Positions 1-6,246 are shown, counted from the first letter of the stretch. The stretch is 7,914 bases of DNA from S34-282 sp034422075 (GCA_034422075.1 DAOUJX010000063.1:1-7914); one strand, 5' to 3'. Translations and numbers: made by a program. The notes: a model not told the origin generated them from the letters alone.

Positions 1-1
1 G

Positions 2-328
2 CAAATCGGTAACGACATAGAGGAGGCGGCGCGCATATCCGGCGGCTCGTGGTTGAACACGTACCGCCGCATCCTCTTGCCCATTATGGCGCCGACCGTT
101 CTGGCCGTTGCGCTGGTCACGTTCGTGACCGCCGTGCGCGACATCAGCCGTATCGCGCTGCTTGCCGGCAGCGCCAACCGCCCGCTCTCGTTGCTCCAGC
201 TTGACCTCATCCGCGACGAGAGCTTGGAGGCCGCCGCCGTCGTGGGCGTCGTCATAACGGTCATGACCGTAGTTGTGGCCATCGTCGCGCAGTTGCTGAG
301 TCTGCGCGTACGCATCAGATCCAACTGA
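2..328 (+). CDS. ABC transporter permease, iron(III)/FbpB-ThiP type, C-terminal end (partial)
   Basis: This is the 3' end (about 108 residues) of a membrane permease subunit of an ABC importer; the 5' part lies before the window. The reading frame is open from base 2. Near its beginning it shows the cytoplasmic EAA loop that contacts the ATPase: EEAARISGG at residues 7-15, followed by the conserved ILLP at 24-27. Two hydrophobic membrane segments follow, about residues 29-46 and 77-101, ending in a short basic tail (RVRIRSN). The segment RDISRIALLA between the helices resembles the equivalent stretch of Fe(III) permeases (FbpB/SfuB class), so iron is the likeliest substrate, but thiamine, putrescine or another substrate cannot be excluded without the binding protein. 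The stop codon overlaps the next start (TGATG at 326-330), which implies translational coupling. An internal TTG at 53 is not the true start because the EAA motif lies upstream of it. Confidence 0.85.
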   Translation, partial: QIGNDIEEAARISGGSWLNTYRRILLPIMAPTVLAVALVTFVTAVRDISRIALLAGSANRPLSLLQLDLIRDESLEAAAVVGVVITVMTVVVAIVAQLLSLRVRIRSN

Positions 329-975
329 TGACGCACTTCCTTCGCCTATTCCCACTGCAATCCGTCGTCCTCTTTCCGGGCGAAGAACTGCCCCTCATGG
401 TCTTTGAAGAGCGCTACCGCCGCCTCACCAAGGAGTGCGTTGAGAACGACGAGCCGTTTGGCGTTGTGTTGCTGCGCTCCGGTTTCGAGGCCGGCGACCG
501 CTCTGCCGTGCCACACGACGTTGGCACGACCGCGCGCATAGCGGAGGCCTCGCCGATGGGCGACGGCCGCCTGCGTGTTGAGGCCGTCGGAGAGAGGCGC
601 TTTCGAATCGCCTCGCTCAACCGTGAGCTGCCGTACCTTGCCGCTGAGGTCGAATTCCTCGACGAGGGCGATTCGGACTTGAACGAGGAGACGCTCGCAA
701 ACGCCCGCGGTCTGGCCCGCAACCTGGTGCAAGCGATGGCGGCGCGCCGCGGTGGGTGGGTGCAGGATATTCCGTTGCCGGAGGGCGCTGCGGAGCTCTC
801 GTACGCTCTAGCCCAACTCTTCCAGGGAAACCAGTTGGTACAGCAGGCGCTGCTGGAACTGAACACGGTCGCGGAGCGGCTGTTGGAGGAGCAGCGCTTC
901 ATGCGCATGGTCATCGACCGTCTCGTACACAGCCCCCGGCGCGCCTCTGAAGGACCCTACTTCAGCCGAAACTAG
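328..975 (+). CDS. Stand-alone Lon N-terminal (substrate-binding) domain protein
   Basis: A 215-residue protein made of the LON N-terminal domain (PF02190 type) without the AAA+ ATPase or protease parts of Lon. The diagnostic opening is present: FPLQSVVLFPGEELPL at residues 8-23 and FEERYRRL at 26-33, then FGVVL (44-48), GTTARI (66-71) and the strand pair GRLRVEAVGERRFRI (80-94). The second half is predicted helical, like the bundle that follows the beta domain in Lon. Such stand-alone proteins are common in bacteria. They are thought to bind peptides or unfolded protein, but no firm enzymatic role is known. The ATG at 328 overlaps the permease stop as TGATG, so it is probably co-translated with the transporter gene; a functional link to transport is not evident. 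Family assignment is secure, function is not. Confidence 0.88.
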   Translation: MTHFLRLFPLQSVVLFPGEELPLMVFEERYRRLTKECVENDEPFGVVLLRSGFEAGDRSAVPHDVGTTARIAEASPMGDGRLRVEAVGERRFRIASLNRELPYLAAEVEFLDEGDSDLNEETLANARGLARNLVQAMAARRGGWVQDIPLPEGAAELSYALAQLFQGNQLVQQALLELNTVAERLLEEQRFMRMVIDRLVHSPRRASEGPYFSRN

Positions 976-1030
976 CAGGCGCTCGCGGTGAGGAGTGTGA
1001 ACGGCTATCCTGCCGCTGACCGATCGAAGC

Positions 1031-1037
1031 AAGGAGG
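1031..1037 (+). promoter_or_regulatory. Strong Shine-Dalgarno site of the alpha/beta hydrolase gene
   Basis: AAGGAGG lies 6 bases before the ATG at 1044, close to the ideal anti-16S sequence and spacing, and fixes the start. The 68-bp gap after the Lon-domain gene (976-1043) otherwise shows only a weak -10-like TATCCT at 1006-1011 with no -35 partner, so the hydrolase may be either read through from upstream or separately transcribed. Confidence 0.75.
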
Positions 1038-1043
1038 AGATAC

Positions 1044-1925
1044 ATGGCAACCGAGACGCACTGGCGCTCTATCTGGGTCGAGCTGGCCGGCAGTACGGTG
1101 CGGGTCATCAAGGGCAAACGCTACTCCACCCGCGTCATCGAGGCAGGGTCTGGCGACCCCCTCATCCTCGTTCACGGCGTTGGGGGCTACGCGGAGGCCT
1201 ATGCGCGCAACGTCCTCAATCTGGCCAAGGACTTCCACGTCTACGCCATCGACGCGCTCTACCACGGCTACTCGTCCAAGGAGCCGTTCGACGCAGAGCA
1301 TACCGCGCTGCGGCAGGCGGAGGCCATCGTCGACCTCCTGGACGCCGAGGGCCATTCGTGGGCGCACATCAAGGGCGAGTCAATGGGCTCCAACATCGCC
1401 TTCACCTTCGGCATGAACTTTCCCGATAGGGCCGGGAAGCTGGTGCTGGACACGGGTGCGTACTTCATCGACCTCAAACCCACGTTCAAGGAGCAGCCCG
1501 GCGGCGGCAGCGCCCTCATGGACCTCTCCCGCGCCGCCGTTCTGGAACCCAACTATGAGAACGTCCGCAAACGCCTCGAGTGGCTCGTATCCAGCCCCGA
1601 TCGCATTACGGACGAGATGGTCCAATTCCGCATGAAGGTGTACTCCGATCCTGAGATCAACGCGTCGATGCAGCGCGTGTTCGGCATCACGGTGCCGCGC
1701 ACCTCGCCCATCAAGTTCACGGAAGAGGACTGCGCCAAGCTTGGTCCGCCGTCAATGGTCTTCTGGACGGAGAACAACCCCGGGGCAGGCCCCGACGTCG
1801 GCGAGTACTTTGCAAGTCTGATCCCGAACGCAGACTACTACTGCATGGCAGACGCCGCGCACTGGCCCATGTGGGAGCACCCGGAAGAGCACGACCGCGT
1901 CATTGCTGCATACCTAAAGAAGTAG
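1044..1925 (+). CDS. Alpha/beta hydrolase (meta-cleavage-product hydrolase-like)
   Basis: A 293-residue soluble alpha/beta-hydrolase-fold protein. The oxyanion region HGVGG is at residues 44-48, the nucleophile elbow G-E-S-M-G puts the catalytic Ser at 113, and the catalytic His is 273 in DAAHWPMWEHPEEHDRV. The His region and overall length (270-300 residues) resemble MhpC/BphD-type C-C hydrolases and related esterases. Oddly, where the family normally has the acid (an aligned W-G-R-D-D-P), this protein reads W-T-E-N-N-P (241-246), so the usual Asp is Asn244; Glu243 or Asp251 may take its place. The start is set by AAGGAGG 6 bases upstream. The 3' end overlaps the convergent Nudix gene by 12 bp. 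The substrate cannot be read from sequence; no aromatic-degradation genes are nearby. Confidence 0.88.
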   Translation: MATETHWRSIWVELAGSTVRVIKGKRYSTRVIEAGSGDPLILVHGVGGYAEAYARNVLNLAKDFHVYAIDALYHGYSSKEPFDAEHTALRQAEAIVDLLDAEGHSWAHIKGESMGSNIAFTFGMNFPDRAGKLVLDTGAYFIDLKPTFKEQPGGGSALMDLSRAAVLEPNYENVRKRLEWLVSSPDRITDEMVQFRMKVYSDPEINASMQRVFGITVPRTSPIKFTEEDCAKLGPPSMVFWTENNPGAGPDVGEYFASLIPNADYYCMADAAHWPMWEHPEEHDRVIAAYLKK

Positions 1926-2465
1926 GCGGCCGTCGCGCACCAGCGGCGCTGCCATCAGCAGCGTCGCGATGCTCTTGCCGTCCTTCAATTGACCGGAGCG
2001 CGCTTGCTGGGCTGCCTCGTCGAAGGGGACGCGGATCAGTTCGATGATTTCGTCCGTGTCCCCTTCGAGCGGGTCGTGGACGAGGCTGTCTGCGACATAG
2101 GCGTGCATCAGTTCCGTAGCTAGGCCCGGCATCGTCCAGAACTCGCCGACCTTGCGCATCCGCTCTGCGCGGTAGCCCGTCTCCTCACGCAACTCGCGCT
2201 CTGCGGCGGCGTCCGGGTCTTCGCCGGGATCGATGCCGCCCGCCGGGAGCTCGGTTAGCACTTCGCCGACGGCGGTCCGGTGCTGTTGAACGAAGAGCAC
2301 CTTTCCCTCGTCGTCGAGCGCGGCAATGACCGCAGCGTGCGGGTGTTGGACGATGTCCCGGTCGTGGATTGACCCGTCGGGTAGGGCAATGCGTTGCTTC
2401 AGCACCGTAATGCGCCGGCCCGTGTACTGCGCCTCGTTCGAGACGATGCGCTCCCACTCAGCCAC
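1914..2465 (-). CDS. Nudix hydrolase, ADP-ribose pyrophosphatase type
   Basis: A hydrolase of nucleoside diphosphate derivatives, most likely splitting ADP-ribose to AMP and ribose 5-phosphate. Numbered from the GTG start at 2465 it has 183 residues. A perfect Nudix box GX5EX7REUXEEXGU lies at residues 76-98 (G76, E82, R90-E91, E94-E95, G97), with the two glutamates as metal ligands. A proline (P113, in TMPG) stands 15 residues after the box, the known signature of ADP-ribose pyrophosphatases, as opposed to NADH- or Ap4A-type Nudix enzymes. The N-terminal strand region (WERIVSNEAQYTGRRITV) is typical of this subfamily. I prefer the GTG at 2465, which has AAGAGG 9 bases upstream and overlaps the NAD kinase stop by 8 bp; an upstream in-frame TTG at 2501 has no ribosome site and would add 12 unconserved residues. 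It is the second gene of a nadK operon, and its tail overlaps the convergent hydrolase. Confidence 0.9.
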   Translation of the reverse strand: MAEWERIVSNEAQYTGRRITVLKQRIALPDGSIHDRDIVQHPHAAVIAALDDEGKVLFVQQHRTAVGEVLTELPAGGIDPGEDPDAAAERELREETGYRAERMRKVGEFWTMPGLATELMHAYVADSLVHDPLEGDTDEIIELIRVPFDEAAQQARSGQLKDGKSIATLLMAAPLVRDGRLLL

Positions 2466-3333
2466 GCGCCCGCGCCTCTTGCTCCGCAAGCATCCGTGCA
2501 ACAGACAGTGTCTGGTCTGAGCCGCGGCGCAAGCGGTAGACGAGCGTCTCGTAGAAGCTCTCCGCCGGCCCGGCGCGCAGAAACTCCGCCCGATGCTCGC
2601 TGGCCGTCACGACTACGCGGTCGCCTTGGTGAAGCGGCACGTCCGCAAACCCGTCGGCGGCGACGGAGGTTGCCGCCTGGCTCTGCGCCTCGATTTCGAT
2701 GAGCGACGTCGGCGGCACGACCAGCGGCGCCGCGAGGTCGCCGTGCGACGCGACAGGTGTAATCACCAGGTCCTCCGCTTCGGGGTGCAGGATTGGCCCG
2801 CCAGCCGCAAGGGAGTAGGCGGTGCTGCCCGTCGCCGTTGCGACGATGACGGCGTCGGCGGTGTAGGTGGTCATGTGCGCGCCGTTGATGGACACGTTGA
2901 TGCGGCTCACGTTCCCTGCGGGCCCACGCCCGACTACGACCTCGTTCAGCGCGTGAAAGACGGCCTCGCCGAGCGCAGCCTTCACCATCCGGCGCCGCTC
3001 ATGCCATGCGAAGCCTGGCTCGGTGAGGTAGCGCAGTATCAGCGCCTCCGCATCCGACGCCTCCAGTTCCGTCAGGAAGCCGACGCGTCCGGTGTTGATA
3101 CCGAGCAGTGGCACGCAGAGCGGCGCTGCCATCCGTGCCGCGCGCAGCAGCGTCCCGTCGCCGCCCACCGTTACGACGACCGAGGGCGGGCTGTCCGGCA
3201 AGGGATCGTCGCGATCGGTCAAGTGGAGTGAAGTCGTCGTGCCGAGCAGGGCTGCAATGCGTTGGCCCAGCGCTATGGCACCAGGATTGCGGTGGTAGCA
3301 CAGCACCAAGGCGTTGGCCGGATCGATAGCCAT
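2458..3333 (-). CDS. nadK: NAD kinase
   Basis: Phosphorylates NAD to NADP with ATP or polyphosphate; the sole bacterial route to NADP. The 291-residue protein has the expected order of motifs: catalytic GGDGT at residues 57-61 (Asp59), GINTGRVGFLTE at 78-89, the NE pair at 130-131, and the NAD-binding region DAVIVATATGSTAYSLAAGG at 160-179 followed by ITPVASH at 191-197. The length matches the family (270-300 residues). The ATG at 3333 is the only sensible start and lies 8 bases downstream of a perfect TATAAT, with no recognisable Shine-Dalgarno site, so the mRNA is probably leaderless or nearly so. The downstream Nudix gene starts inside its last codons, indicating co-translation. It is divergent from ispH. 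Confidence 0.96.
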   Translation of the reverse strand: MAIDPANALVLCYHRNPGAIALGQRIAALLGTTTSLHLTDRDDPLPDSPPSVVVTVGGDGTLLRAARMAAPLCVPLLGINTGRVGFLTELEASDAEALILRYLTEPGFAWHERRRMVKAALGEAVFHALNEVVVGRGPAGNVSRINVSINGAHMTTYTADAVIVATATGSTAYSLAAGGPILHPEAEDLVITPVASHGDLAAPLVVPPTSLIEIEAQSQAATSVAADGFADVPLHQGDRVVVTASEHRAEFLRAGPAESFYETLVYRLRRGSDQTLSVARMLAEQEARARG

Positions 3334-3341
3334 TGCCGTCT

Positions 3342-3347
3342 ATTATA
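3342..3347 (-). promoter_or_regulatory. -10 element of the nadK promoter (TATAAT)
   Basis: Read on the - strand, a perfect TATAAT ends 8 bases before the nadK ATG. Initiation 6-8 bases downstream would place the first transcribed base at or within about 3 bases of the start codon. No convincing -35 hexamer stands 16-18 bases upstream (GGGAGC or GGAGCG there), so strength and dependence on an activator are unknown. Confidence 0.55.
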
Positions 3348-3359
3348 CGGCTGCGCGCC

Positions 3360-3389
3360 TTGACGCTCCCCCCGCCTTATGCCTATAGT
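3360..3389 (+). promoter_or_regulatory. Sigma70-type promoter of ispH
   Basis: TTGACG (3360-3365) is followed after 18 bases by TATAGT (3384-3389), five of six consensus matches in each hexamer. Transcription would start near 3395-3397, giving a leader of roughly 43-45 bases before the ispH ATG at 3440. The -35 lies about 13 bases upstream of the divergent nadK -10, so RNA polymerase binding at the two promoters could interfere. Confidence 0.6.
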
Positions 3390-3397
3390 CGCTAGGA

Positions 3398-3439
3398 GGG
3401 GTGCGGCCTGAGAGACAGGCTGCGCAAGGCGGCAACCCC
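3398..3439 (+). promoter_or_regulatory. Structured ispH leader (candidate RNA fold over the start region)
   Basis: The leader can form a strong hairpin: GCCTG (3406-3410), loop AGAGA, CAGGC (3416-3420), extended after a 2-base bulge by TGCG (3402-3405) with CGCA (3423-3426). In addition GGGG (3398-3401) can pair with CCCC (3436-3439), directly before the ATG. In the fold an AGGAGG at 3394-3399 is carried close to the start codon, while the alternative site AAGGCGG (3426-3432) sits on the 3' side. No known riboswitch class is matched. Pairing is visible in the sequence; a regulatory role is inference. Confidence 0.35.
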
Positions 3440-4423
3440 ATGCAAGTGCTCTTGAGCGCCCCACGCGGATTCTGCGCAGGTGTCGTGCGCGCCATCGATA
3501 TCGTGGAGATTTGCCTCGAGCGATTCGGTGCGCCTGTCTACGTTCGGCACGAGATAGTCCACAACCGCTTCGTGGTCGAAGACCTCCGGCAGAAGGGTGC
3601 CGTGTTCGTCGAGGAGCTCGAGGAGGTGCCCGATAACTCCACCGTCGTCTTTAGCGCCCACGGCGTTCCCCCTTCCGTTTGGGCTGACGCCCAGGCGCGC
3701 GGACTAAGTGTCATCGACGCCACCTGCCCGCTCGTAACCAAGGTACACCTCGAATCGAAGAAGTTCGCGAGCGAGGACTACTCCGTCATCGTCGTTGGGC
3801 ACGAGGGGCACCCCGAAGTCATCGGCACGATGGGCCAGTCGCCCGACCGTTCGCAGCTCGTTGGCACCATCGAGGGTGCTGAGCGTGTGACGGTAAAAGA
3901 CCCAGACCGCGTCGTAGCCTTGACGCAGACGACGCTCAGCGTCGATGACACGCGCGCCGTCATCGACGTGCTTAAGCGTCGCTTCCCGAATATTGTTGCA
4001 CGCAATGACATCTGCTACGCGACGACCAACCGTCAGCTTGCCGTCTCTGCGCTTGCCGATAAAGTCGACCTCGTCCTCGTCATCGGCGCGCAGAACTCGA
4101 GCAACTGCAACCGCCTCCGGGAGGTTGCAGAGGGCATGGGCGTGCCGGCATACCTAGTCGACGATGCAGCCAGCATCGATCCGGCGTGGCTGGAGGGTGT
4201 CGAGCGGGTAGGGGTGACTTCTGGCGCGTCTACGCCGGAAACACTCGTCCAAGAGGTCGTTGAGTGGCTAGAGCCTACAAGCTTATCGACCGTCCAAGCC
4301 GTCGACGAGAACGTGACGTTCGTCTTGCCGAAAGAGCTGCGGGAGGATGGCGAAGATGGCAAATGGGCGGTGCCCAGCCAGGCTGAGTCGATGCCCAGCT
4401 ACGGCGACGGGCAGACGACCTAG
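3440..4423 (+). CDS. ispH: 4-hydroxy-3-methylbut-2-enyl diphosphate reductase
   Basis: Last enzyme of the MEP pathway: an iron-sulfur protein that reduces HMBPP to IPP and DMAPP. The start used is the ATG at 3440, giving 327 residues beginning MQVLLSAPRGFCAGV, exactly as in the family. The three cluster cysteines are C12 (GFCAGV), C96 (DATCPLV) and C192 (ICYATTNRQ). The substrate residues H41, H74, H124 and E126 (HEGHPEV), the TQTTLSVDD segment and the diphosphate-binding NSSN at 219-222 and GAS at 262-264 are all in place. C223 directly follows that motif where E. coli has serine. The last 25 or so residues form a polar, probably disordered tail. An upstream in-frame GTG at 3401 would add 13 unconserved residues and lies only one base after AGGAGG, so I reject it. 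The gene has its own promoter and is divergent from nadK. Confidence 0.96.
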   Translation: MQVLLSAPRGFCAGVVRAIDIVEICLERFGAPVYVRHEIVHNRFVVEDLRQKGAVFVEELEEVPDNSTVVFSAHGVPPSVWADAQARGLSVIDATCPLVTKVHLESKKFASEDYSVIVVGHEGHPEVIGTMGQSPDRSQLVGTIEGAERVTVKDPDRVVALTQTTLSVDDTRAVIDVLKRRFPNIVARNDICYATTNRQLAVSALADKVDLVLVIGAQNSSNCNRLREVAEGMGVPAYLVDDAASIDPAWLEGVERVGVTSGASTPETLVQEVVEWLEPTSLSTVQAVDENVTFVLPKELREDGEDGKWAVPSQAESMPSYGDGQTT

Positions 4424-4455
4424 CTGCGTACCTCGCCCACCATCCGCCATTCCTT

Positions 4456-4522
4456 CCCTTTGGCCCGCGGTCGAGGGCTAGCGTCACAAGCTTCCTGTCA
4501 ACGTACAACGCTAGCCAAAGGG
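4456..4522. repeat. Inverted repeat between the convergent ispH and DinB-like genes
   Basis: The right arm ACGCTAGCCAAAGGG (4508-4522) is matched in inverse orientation by a left arm in two pieces: CCCTTTGG (4456-4463) and GGCTAGCGT (4476-4484). The left pieces are separated by extra bases rich in G and C. The right arm covers the end and stop codon of the - strand DinB-like gene. The 23-base loop lies at 4485-4507. No T-run follows on either strand, so this is not a standard intrinsic terminator, though it may serve as a bidirectional 3'-end hairpin. This is the main feature of the 87-bp gap 4424-4510. Confidence 0.6.
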
Positions 4523-5140
4523 CGAGTAGCCATCGGGTAGGGGTTGCCGCCCGCTCAAGGCGAGCACGACTGCCACTCCGTCCCCGTGCTCTACGGCTAT
4601 CTCTGCTAGAAGGCTCAGCGTGACGGTGAGCGCAGATCGTGCCGGCACCACAGAAATGGCCGCCGCGCGCGCAACGTCTAGCGTATGCAGCACAATCTCC
4701 AAGATGCGGGTGGGCAGATAGTCCGCAAAGCGCAATGTTCCGAAGGGGGTGACGACTGGTGCATCGTCATCCAACGCGCCTACCACTGCTAATGTGCGTT
4801 CGCCGATGGTCCGAGCCGCTCGCGCAGGATCGTCGCCGAGCAGCCCGACGCTCGCCCGTGCCCGCTCGGCTATGGCTTCGTTCACTCCCGGTCTTGACAT
4901 AGCATGGACGTAGTAGGCCGCCGCGCTTTCGGTATCCACAGTCCCGGGTACCCCCGCATACGCTGCGGTGCGGTCGACGATCCTAACGACGTGCGCCACG
5001 AGTTCGCGTACGTTCCACGAACCAAGGCCCGCGCGCTCCCATGCGTCCTCAGGTACCTGTTCAACCACCTCGACGAACTGGCGAACGGACTCCTGAAAGG
5101 CCTCTCTACAGATCTTTGTTTCAGAGGGCATGCGCTGCAC
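4511..5140 (-). CDS. DinB-fold, mycothiol-dependent maleylpyruvate isomerase N-domain-like protein
   Basis: A 209-residue four-helix protein of the TIGR03083/MDMPI-N family. The opening resembles the family pattern: an acidic helix, then GSWNVRELVAHVVRIVDR (residues 40-57). The metal triad known from maleylpyruvate isomerase is conserved in spacing: H50, E148 and H152 (ILEIVLHTLD). Only the N-terminal DinB-type domain plus a short C-terminal region is present. Family members are mostly uncharacterised, and thiol-dependent transfer or isomerisation is the usual suggestion; the actual substrate is unknown. It lies 21 bp behind the dehydrogenase gene on the same strand, so the two are probably one operon. 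The GTG at 5140 gives the longest form; an in-frame ATG at 5131 is equally credible, and neither has a clear ribosome site. Confidence 0.75.
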   Translation of the reverse strand: MQRMPSETKICREAFQESVRQFVEVVEQVPEDAWERAGLGSWNVRELVAHVVRIVDRTAAYAGVPGTVDTESAAAYYVHAMSRPGVNEAIAERARASVGLLGDDPARAARTIGERTLAVVGALDDDAPVVTPFGTLRFADYLPTRILEIVLHTLDVARAAAISVVPARSALTVTLSLLAEIAVEHGDGVAVVLALSGRQPLPDGYSPFG

Positions 5141-5161
5141 GATACCAAAGAGGTCTCTTGC

Positions 5162-6232
5162 TCATGCGTTGACTGCGTCGGCTATCGCCTGTGCGGCGGC
5201 GCGGGTGCCGTGCTCGGGTTGGCCGTTTGGGGCGACGCGCAGCGCGCCCGACTCCAAGGCCGATTCGACTGCGCTGCATACGGCTGCACTGGCAGATTGT
5301 TCGCCGAGGTAGTCAAGCATCATCGCCAGTGTCAGCACCTGCGAGATTGGATTGGCTCGGTCCTCGCCTGCGATATCGGGCGCCGAGCCGTGTATCGGCT
5401 CGAAGTAGGCGTGCTCATCGCCCATGTTTGCTGATGGGCATAGGCCGATGCCACCGACCGTTGCCCCGCCTAGGTCGCTGAGCACGTCGCCGATGAAGTT
5501 CTCCATCACCAGCACGTCGAACGACTGTGGGCGCATGACGAGCGCTTGCGCGGCTGCATCCGCATATAGGTACTCGCGCTCAACGTCCGGGTACGACGCG
5601 CCTACCTCGTCGAATATCTGCCGGAAGAAGGCGTACGATGCCAACACGTTGGACTTGTCGACGCAGGTGACCTTGCGCGCACCGTTGCGCGAGCGCGCCA
5701 ACTCGAAGGCGTAGCGGCACACGCGCTCCGTGCCAGGCCGCGTTACCATCAGGATGTCGGACATGGCCGTGTCGTTGCCGATGCCACGCCCCCGCGACAG
5801 GTATAGCCCTTCCATGTTCTCGCGCACGATGACGTAATCGATACTGCCGGGCGCTCCCTTGAGCAGCGCGTCGACGGCCGGCAGTAGGCGGATGGGGCGC
5901 ACGTTGGCATACGCATTGAGGCCGGGACGCAGGACGCCGCCCAGCGAACCGGCCTCCGTGCCATCCGGCAACCGCACATCTGGCAGGCCGGTTGGCGCCT
6001 TCATGAGGGCATCCGATTCGGCAATTGCCTCCAGCGCCTCGCGGGAGAGGTTGTGGCCGTACTTCCGGTAGGCTCCGGCCCCGCCTTCGAACTCCCCGAA
6101 CGCACACTGGAACCCGCCAAGCCGCCGCTGCACCGCATCGAGGACAACGAGCGCTGCCTCGACGAGTTCTGGTCCGATGCCGTCGCCGCGAATGAGCGCG
6201 ACGTGATGCACGCGTGTAGGTTGGCCGGGCAT
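5162..6232 (-). CDS. NAD-dependent isocitrate/isopropylmalate dehydrogenase family enzyme
   Basis: A 356-residue beta-decarboxylating dehydrogenase that oxidises a 2-hydroxy acid with loss of CO2. The N-terminus carries ALIRGDGIGPE (12-22). Substrate-binding arginines are R102, R112 and R137, the catalytic pair is Y144 (RENMEGLY) and K193 (VDKSNVL), and the metal aspartates are D225, D249 and D253. HGSAPDIAG at 291-299 has Asp-Ile where NADP enzymes have Lys-Tyr, so NAD is the predicted coenzyme. Ser96 in GSLGGVLR corresponds to the isocitrate-contacting serine of isocitrate dehydrogenase, but the next contact, normally Asn, is Gly98. REN-x-EGLY also favours isocitrate-like over classic LeuB, which has REL-x-GG. 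Isocitrate, homoisocitrate, tartrate/malate-type or isopropylmalate substrates remain possible; no leuCD or TCA genes are adjacent. ATG 6232 has a weak AGGGA 9 bases upstream. It is the probable first gene of an operon with the DinB-like gene. Confidence 0.88.
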   Translation of the reverse strand: MPGQPTRVHHVALIRGDGIGPELVEAALVVLDAVQRRLGGFQCAFGEFEGGAGAYRKYGHNLSREALEAIAESDALMKAPTGLPDVRLPDGTEAGSLGGVLRPGLNAYANVRPIRLLPAVDALLKGAPGSIDYVIVRENMEGLYLSRGRGIGNDTAMSDILMVTRPGTERVCRYAFELARSRNGARKVTCVDKSNVLASYAFFRQIFDEVGASYPDVEREYLYADAAAQALVMRPQSFDVLVMENFIGDVLSDLGGATVGGIGLCPSANMGDEHAYFEPIHGSAPDIAGEDRANPISQVLTLAMMLDYLGEQSASAAVCSAVESALESGALRVAPNGQPEHGTRAAAQAIADAVNA

Positions 6233-6246
6233 GGGTCTGCGTCCCT

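Noticed and set aside
414..914. - strand open frame opposite the Lon-domain gene
   Set aside because: Ser/Arg-rich shadow; the + strand has clear LON-domain motifs.
2466..2501. TTG at 2501 as the Nudix start
   Set aside because: No ribosome binding site, and it lies deeper inside nadK; the GTG at 2465 has AAGAGG upstream and a typical family N-terminus.
2593..3231. Long + strand open frame opposite nadK
   Set aside because: Shadow of nadK in GC-rich sequence; the Arg/Val/His-rich composition resembles no family, and the motifs on the - strand are unambiguous.
3398..3439. Possible TPP or SAM riboswitch before ispH (GGGGTGC, CTGAGA and GGCAACC-like pieces)
   Set aside because: The leader is only about 45 bases and lacks the remaining conserved TPP core and the SAM-class junction segments; the matches are short fragments.
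3401..3439. GTG at 3401 as the ispH start
   Set aside because: It is one base from AGGAGG, adds 13 residues not found in IspH proteins, and the ATG at 3440 gives the standard N-terminus.
4424..4510. Intrinsic terminator after ispH
   Set aside because: The inverted repeat is present but no T-run follows the stem on either strand, so it is recorded only as a repeat.
4904..5434. + strand open frame across the DinB-like and dehydrogenase genes
   Set aside because: It spans two well-supported genes on the other strand and has no recognisable domain or ribosome site.
5580..6107. - strand open frame in another phase of the dehydrogenase gene
   Set aside because: Low-complexity Arg/Ala-rich translation within a gene with clear catalytic motifs.
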